A stretch of 17,790 nucleotides of DNA from Pseudomonadota bacterium (GTDB lineage Bacteria > Pseudomonadota > Alphaproteobacteria > Rhizobiales > Xanthobacteraceae), in assembly GCA_023434095.1 (NCBI GenBank), contig JAEYTJ010000255.1, positions 1-17,790 on the forward strand. The letters are read 5' to 3'. Of the stretch, positions 15,508-17,790 are shown piece by piece (position 1 is the first letter of the stretch; each line of letters begins with the position of its first letter). The notes beneath the pieces are model-generated. The model did no database searches. It was not told where the DNA came from and worked only from the letters and a program-made list of their open reading frames with translations. The position numbers and the translations under genes were made by a program.

Positions 15508-17790
15508 TCAGAAGCGGTAGTTCAGGCCGATTTTCAGCATCTGCAGATCGGCGGCGTTGGAGGCTTCGCGGCCGTTCACCGTTTCCGAACTGCCGGTATG
15601 GTCCTCTCGGATTACGCCGACCCAGCCGCCGGGGCAGGGCGGGGTCGCGTTGTTGCGGGTGCAGCGCGTGGTGACGGTGTAGGATTTGCCGACGCCGGCG
15701 CGGGCATTGGGAAACAGGAAGCTCTCGCTGCCGAAGCCGGCAAACAGATAGTCCATCTTCAGCGACCAGCGGTCGGAGAGCGCATATTCGCCGCCGCCGC
15801 CCACCGCGAAGCCGCTGCGGGTCGCGCCGGCGGCCTCCGTGAAGTAGAGCGTGGTGGTGTGGCCGTTGGGGACGCTCGCGCCCGAGGTCGTCGCGATGTA
15901 TTGCGAACGCTCCTCGCTCTCGCGCAGGAAGGCGAGGCCGCCGGTCCCGTAGACGAACAGCCGGTCGCTGACCGCGTAGCCGGCCTTGGCGCGGATTGTG
16001 GAGAGCCAGTCGAAGGAATAGTCCGTTCTGGCCTGCCACATGCCCCTGTCGATGAGCGTCTGCGCCTCGGTGGCCGCCGCCGCATGCGTCGCTTTCTGGC
16101 TCAGCCAGCTGAAATCGGCCTCGACGCCGAGCACGATGCCGTTGCGGAACTGGTAATTATAGCCGAGCTGCCCGCCGCCGAGCATGCCGTCGAGCGATTC
16201 ATCGGCCGATTCCGTCGCCGCGATGGCGTTGGCGGAACCGTCCGCCAGCGTGGTCGTGCCGTCGATCGTGGCGAAGCCGTAGCCGAAGGAGGCGCCGGCG
16301 TAGAAGCCGGTCCAGGGCTCGCTGTTCAGCCGCAGGCCGAGCGGCAGCGGGGCGAGGGGCTCGCCGCTGCCGAAGCGCCCTGTCAGCGTCGCGGTGACGG
16401 TGCGGCCGGGCGCCGGCATGTCGGTGTTGTTGAGCGCGTCGACATAATAGGCGTCGAGGATGTTCAGCGCGCTGACGTCCAGCGTGAGATTCTCGTTGAG
16501 CTTCCACTGCACGAAGGCGTCGACGACCGTGTAGGGCTCCCACAGCTTGGTGGTGACGAAATAGGAGCCGTCGTCGACCACCGGCGCCAGCCGCTCGCCC
16601 ATATAGGTGATGCGACCGCCAATGGTCACGCGGTCGTCGAACAGCCGGGCGCCGGCGGTGAAGGAGGCGGTGAACTGCGGTGGTACCTGATTGGTCAGAT
16701 AGTCCGCCGGCAGCGTGTAGTCGAGGCAGGTGCCGTCATCGAGACAGGCCTCGTAATCGATATAATAGTTGAAGCCGAATTCGGTGAAGAGCGGGCCGGC
16801 ATCGTAGCGGCCGGAAATTTCGAAGCCCTTGAACCGCACATAGTCGTAATTGAACAGGCCGAGCGTGCCGGTATAGGTCCGCCCGATGTAGTTGTTCGTG
16901 GTGTTGTCGAAATAGGCCAGCTTCAGCCGCGCCTTGTCGCCCGCCATGAAGAGGTCGTCGCGCAGGAGATTGGTGCCCACTTCCCAGTTGCTGGCCTGTT
17001 CCGCGTCGAGATCGCGGGTGAACACCTGGTCCCACCGTGTCTGGCTGACCTCGCGCACGCTGGGCGGACGGATGCCGGCCTGATACTGGCCGTAGATCTG
17101 CCAGCCTTCGAGCGGCGTCACGGTGATGCTGGCGCTGGGGCTGAACCCGTCGCCGGAATAGCCGGTGAACGGCTCGCCCGTCGCGTAATAGGTCGTGCCG
17201 GTGAAATTGGTCTCATAGGCGAGATATTCGATCCCCGCGCCCAGAGCGAGCCAGGAGGTCGGCTCCCAGTTCACGCGGGCGAACAGCGCGCCGATGGAGC
17301 GGTCGCCATCGGCGGGGATCGCCCACCAGGTCGCGTCGGCCCAGGCGTCGAGGGAGACGGGTTCGGCATCCTCATAGACATAGGAGCCGCCGAGCGTGAC
17401 GTCGAGCGGCGTGTCCCTCACCATGAAATGCGAGGTGTTGCTCGCGTTCACGCCGACATTCGTGGACTGCTGCCGAAGCTCCGGCGTCGTGCCGAGCACG
17501 GCGAAGACATTGTTTTCATCGGTGTTGGAGAGATAGGCGTTGATCCTGAAATCGATAAGATCGTTGTTGGCGGGGTCGTAATGGTAGCGCGCCGTCACCT
17601 GGTTGATTGCCACCGAGGAAAGCGGGATCTGGAAGGTCACATTAGTTCCGACATTGATCGCCGACGGAGAAATCTCCCCGAACTCGTTCCCGTAATAGAG
17701 ATAGCCGATCTGCAGCTGCTGGTCGTCGGTGGGGCGGAAGGTGGCTTTCAGCAGCGCCGAGGTCACGTCCTCGGAGGTGTTGTAGACCAG
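15508..17790 (-). CDS. TonB-dependent receptor fused to a C-terminal Omp25/31-type beta-barrel (5' end outside window)
   Basis: Outer-membrane protein; 760 residues are visible and the frame stays open to the right edge, so the signal peptide and plug domain are missing. Bases 17790 to about 16372 encode a TonB-dependent receptor barrel with alternating aromatic strands, a degenerate heme-receptor FRAP-like box (IRPPSVREV, 17073-17047), and the usual barrel end DAYYVDALNNTDMPAPGRTV followed by TATLTGRF. Instead of stopping, the frame continues through a Pro/Leu-rich linker into a second barrel from about 16314: WTGFYAGASFGYG, LGVEADFSWL, and C-terminal LKIGLNYRF, all typical of the Omp25/31 (Pap31/HbpA) eight-strand porin family. 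Cysteine pairs occur in a loop of each barrel (CLDDGTC; CTRNNATPPC). The likely role is uptake of a metal chelate such as heme, but the ligand is unproven. Confidence 0.87.
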   Translation of the reverse strand: MVYNTSEDVTSALLKATFRPTDDQQLQIGYLYYGNEFGEISPSAINVGTNVTFQIPLSSVAINQVTARYHYDPANNDLIDFRINAYLSNTDENNVFAVLGTTPELRQQSTNVGVNASNTSHFMVRDTPLDVTLGGSYVYEDAEPVSLDAWADATWWAIPADGDRSIGALFARVNWEPTSWLALGAGIEYLAYETNFTGTTYYATGEPFTGYSGDGFSPSASITVTPLEGWQIYGQYQAGIRPPSVREVSQTRWDQVFTRDLDAEQASNWEVGTNLLRDDLFMAGDKARLKLAYFDNTTNNYIGRTYTGTLGLFNYDYVRFKGFEISGRYDAGPLFTEFGFNYYIDYEACLDDGTCLDYTLPADYLTNQVPPQFTASFTAGARLFDDRVTIGGRITYMGERLAPVVDDGSYFVTTKLWEPYTVVDAFVQWKLNENLTLDVSALNILDAYYVDALNNTDMPAPGRTVTATLTGRFGSGEPLAPLPLGLRLNSEPWTGFYAGASFGYGFATIDGTTTLADGSANAIAATESADESLDGMLGGGQLGYNYQFRNGIVLGVEADFSWLSQKATHAAAATEAQTLIDRGMWQARTDYSFDWLSTIRAKAGYAVSDRLFVYGTGGLAFLRESEERSQYIATTSGASVPNGHTTTLYFTEAAGATRSGFAVGGGGEYALSDRWSLKMDYLFAGFGSESFLFPNARAGVGKSYTVTTRCTRNNATPPCPGGWVGVIREDHTGSSETVNGREASNAADLQMLKIGLNYRF

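Noticed and set aside
13803..15674. A 623-codon plus-strand frame opposite the trehalose-synthase-like gene
   Set aside because: Composition is biased, there are no family motifs, and it covers a stress promoter and two real minus-strand genes.
16314..16374. Sequencing frameshift as the cause of the receptor-barrel fusion
   Set aside because: The frame is continuous, both parts are in the same frame, and the linker has normal codon use; an error would more likely break the frame than join two complete domains.

Overview
The window is GC-rich with overlapping stops and starts and dense coding. Several things suggest an alphaproteobacterium of the Hyphomicrobiales, perhaps near Xanthobacteraceae: palindromic intergenic repeats of the CATCCTTCGAGG...CCTCAGGATGA kind, matches to the alphaproteobacterial stress promoter (GGAAC-N17-CGTT), an Omp25/31-type barrel, and an FMN-type luciferase-like oxidoreductase with GH13 enzymes. 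This placement is inference. No RNA gene, transposase, CRISPR array or phage gene was seen.

Region 1 (about 117-4788, plus strand) is a complete polyamine-type ABC importer: ATPase, Tat-type binding protein, and PotB-like and PotC-like permeases. A good sigma-54-like -24/-12 element lies 46 bases before the ATPase start. The gaps before the two permease genes each hold a head-to-head pair of palindromic repeats. The second gap is the reverse complement of the first, so the PotB-like gene sits inside an inverted composite repeat.

Region 2 (4794-6757) holds a soluble receptor with two PAS domains and a chemoreceptor signalling domain (BdlA-like), transcribed toward the importer, and a divergent small secreted four-cysteine protein.

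Region 3 (6754-10648, minus strand) is an osmF-yehY-yehX-yehW-type osmoprotectant importer whose four genes are chained by 4-base overlaps. It is followed by a small secreted four-cysteine protein (10681-10908).

Region 4 (11025-15446) has a luciferase-like flavin oxidoreductase and a GH13 alpha-glucosidase in one plus-strand operon. It meets, tail to tail with a 4-base stop overlap, a second GH13 enzyme resembling trehalose synthase. A perfect GGAAC-N17-CGTT stands before the trehalose-synthase-like gene, and one-mismatch versions stand before osmF and the oxidoreductase-glucosidase operon. Regions 3 and 4 therefore look like an osmotic/general-stress block combining solute uptake with alpha-glucoside and trehalose metabolism.

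Region 5 (15508 to the right edge, minus strand) is the 3' part of a TonB-dependent receptor, cut by the window edge. Its barrel runs in frame into a second complete Omp25/31-type beta-barrel. This double-barrel fusion is the most unusual protein here.
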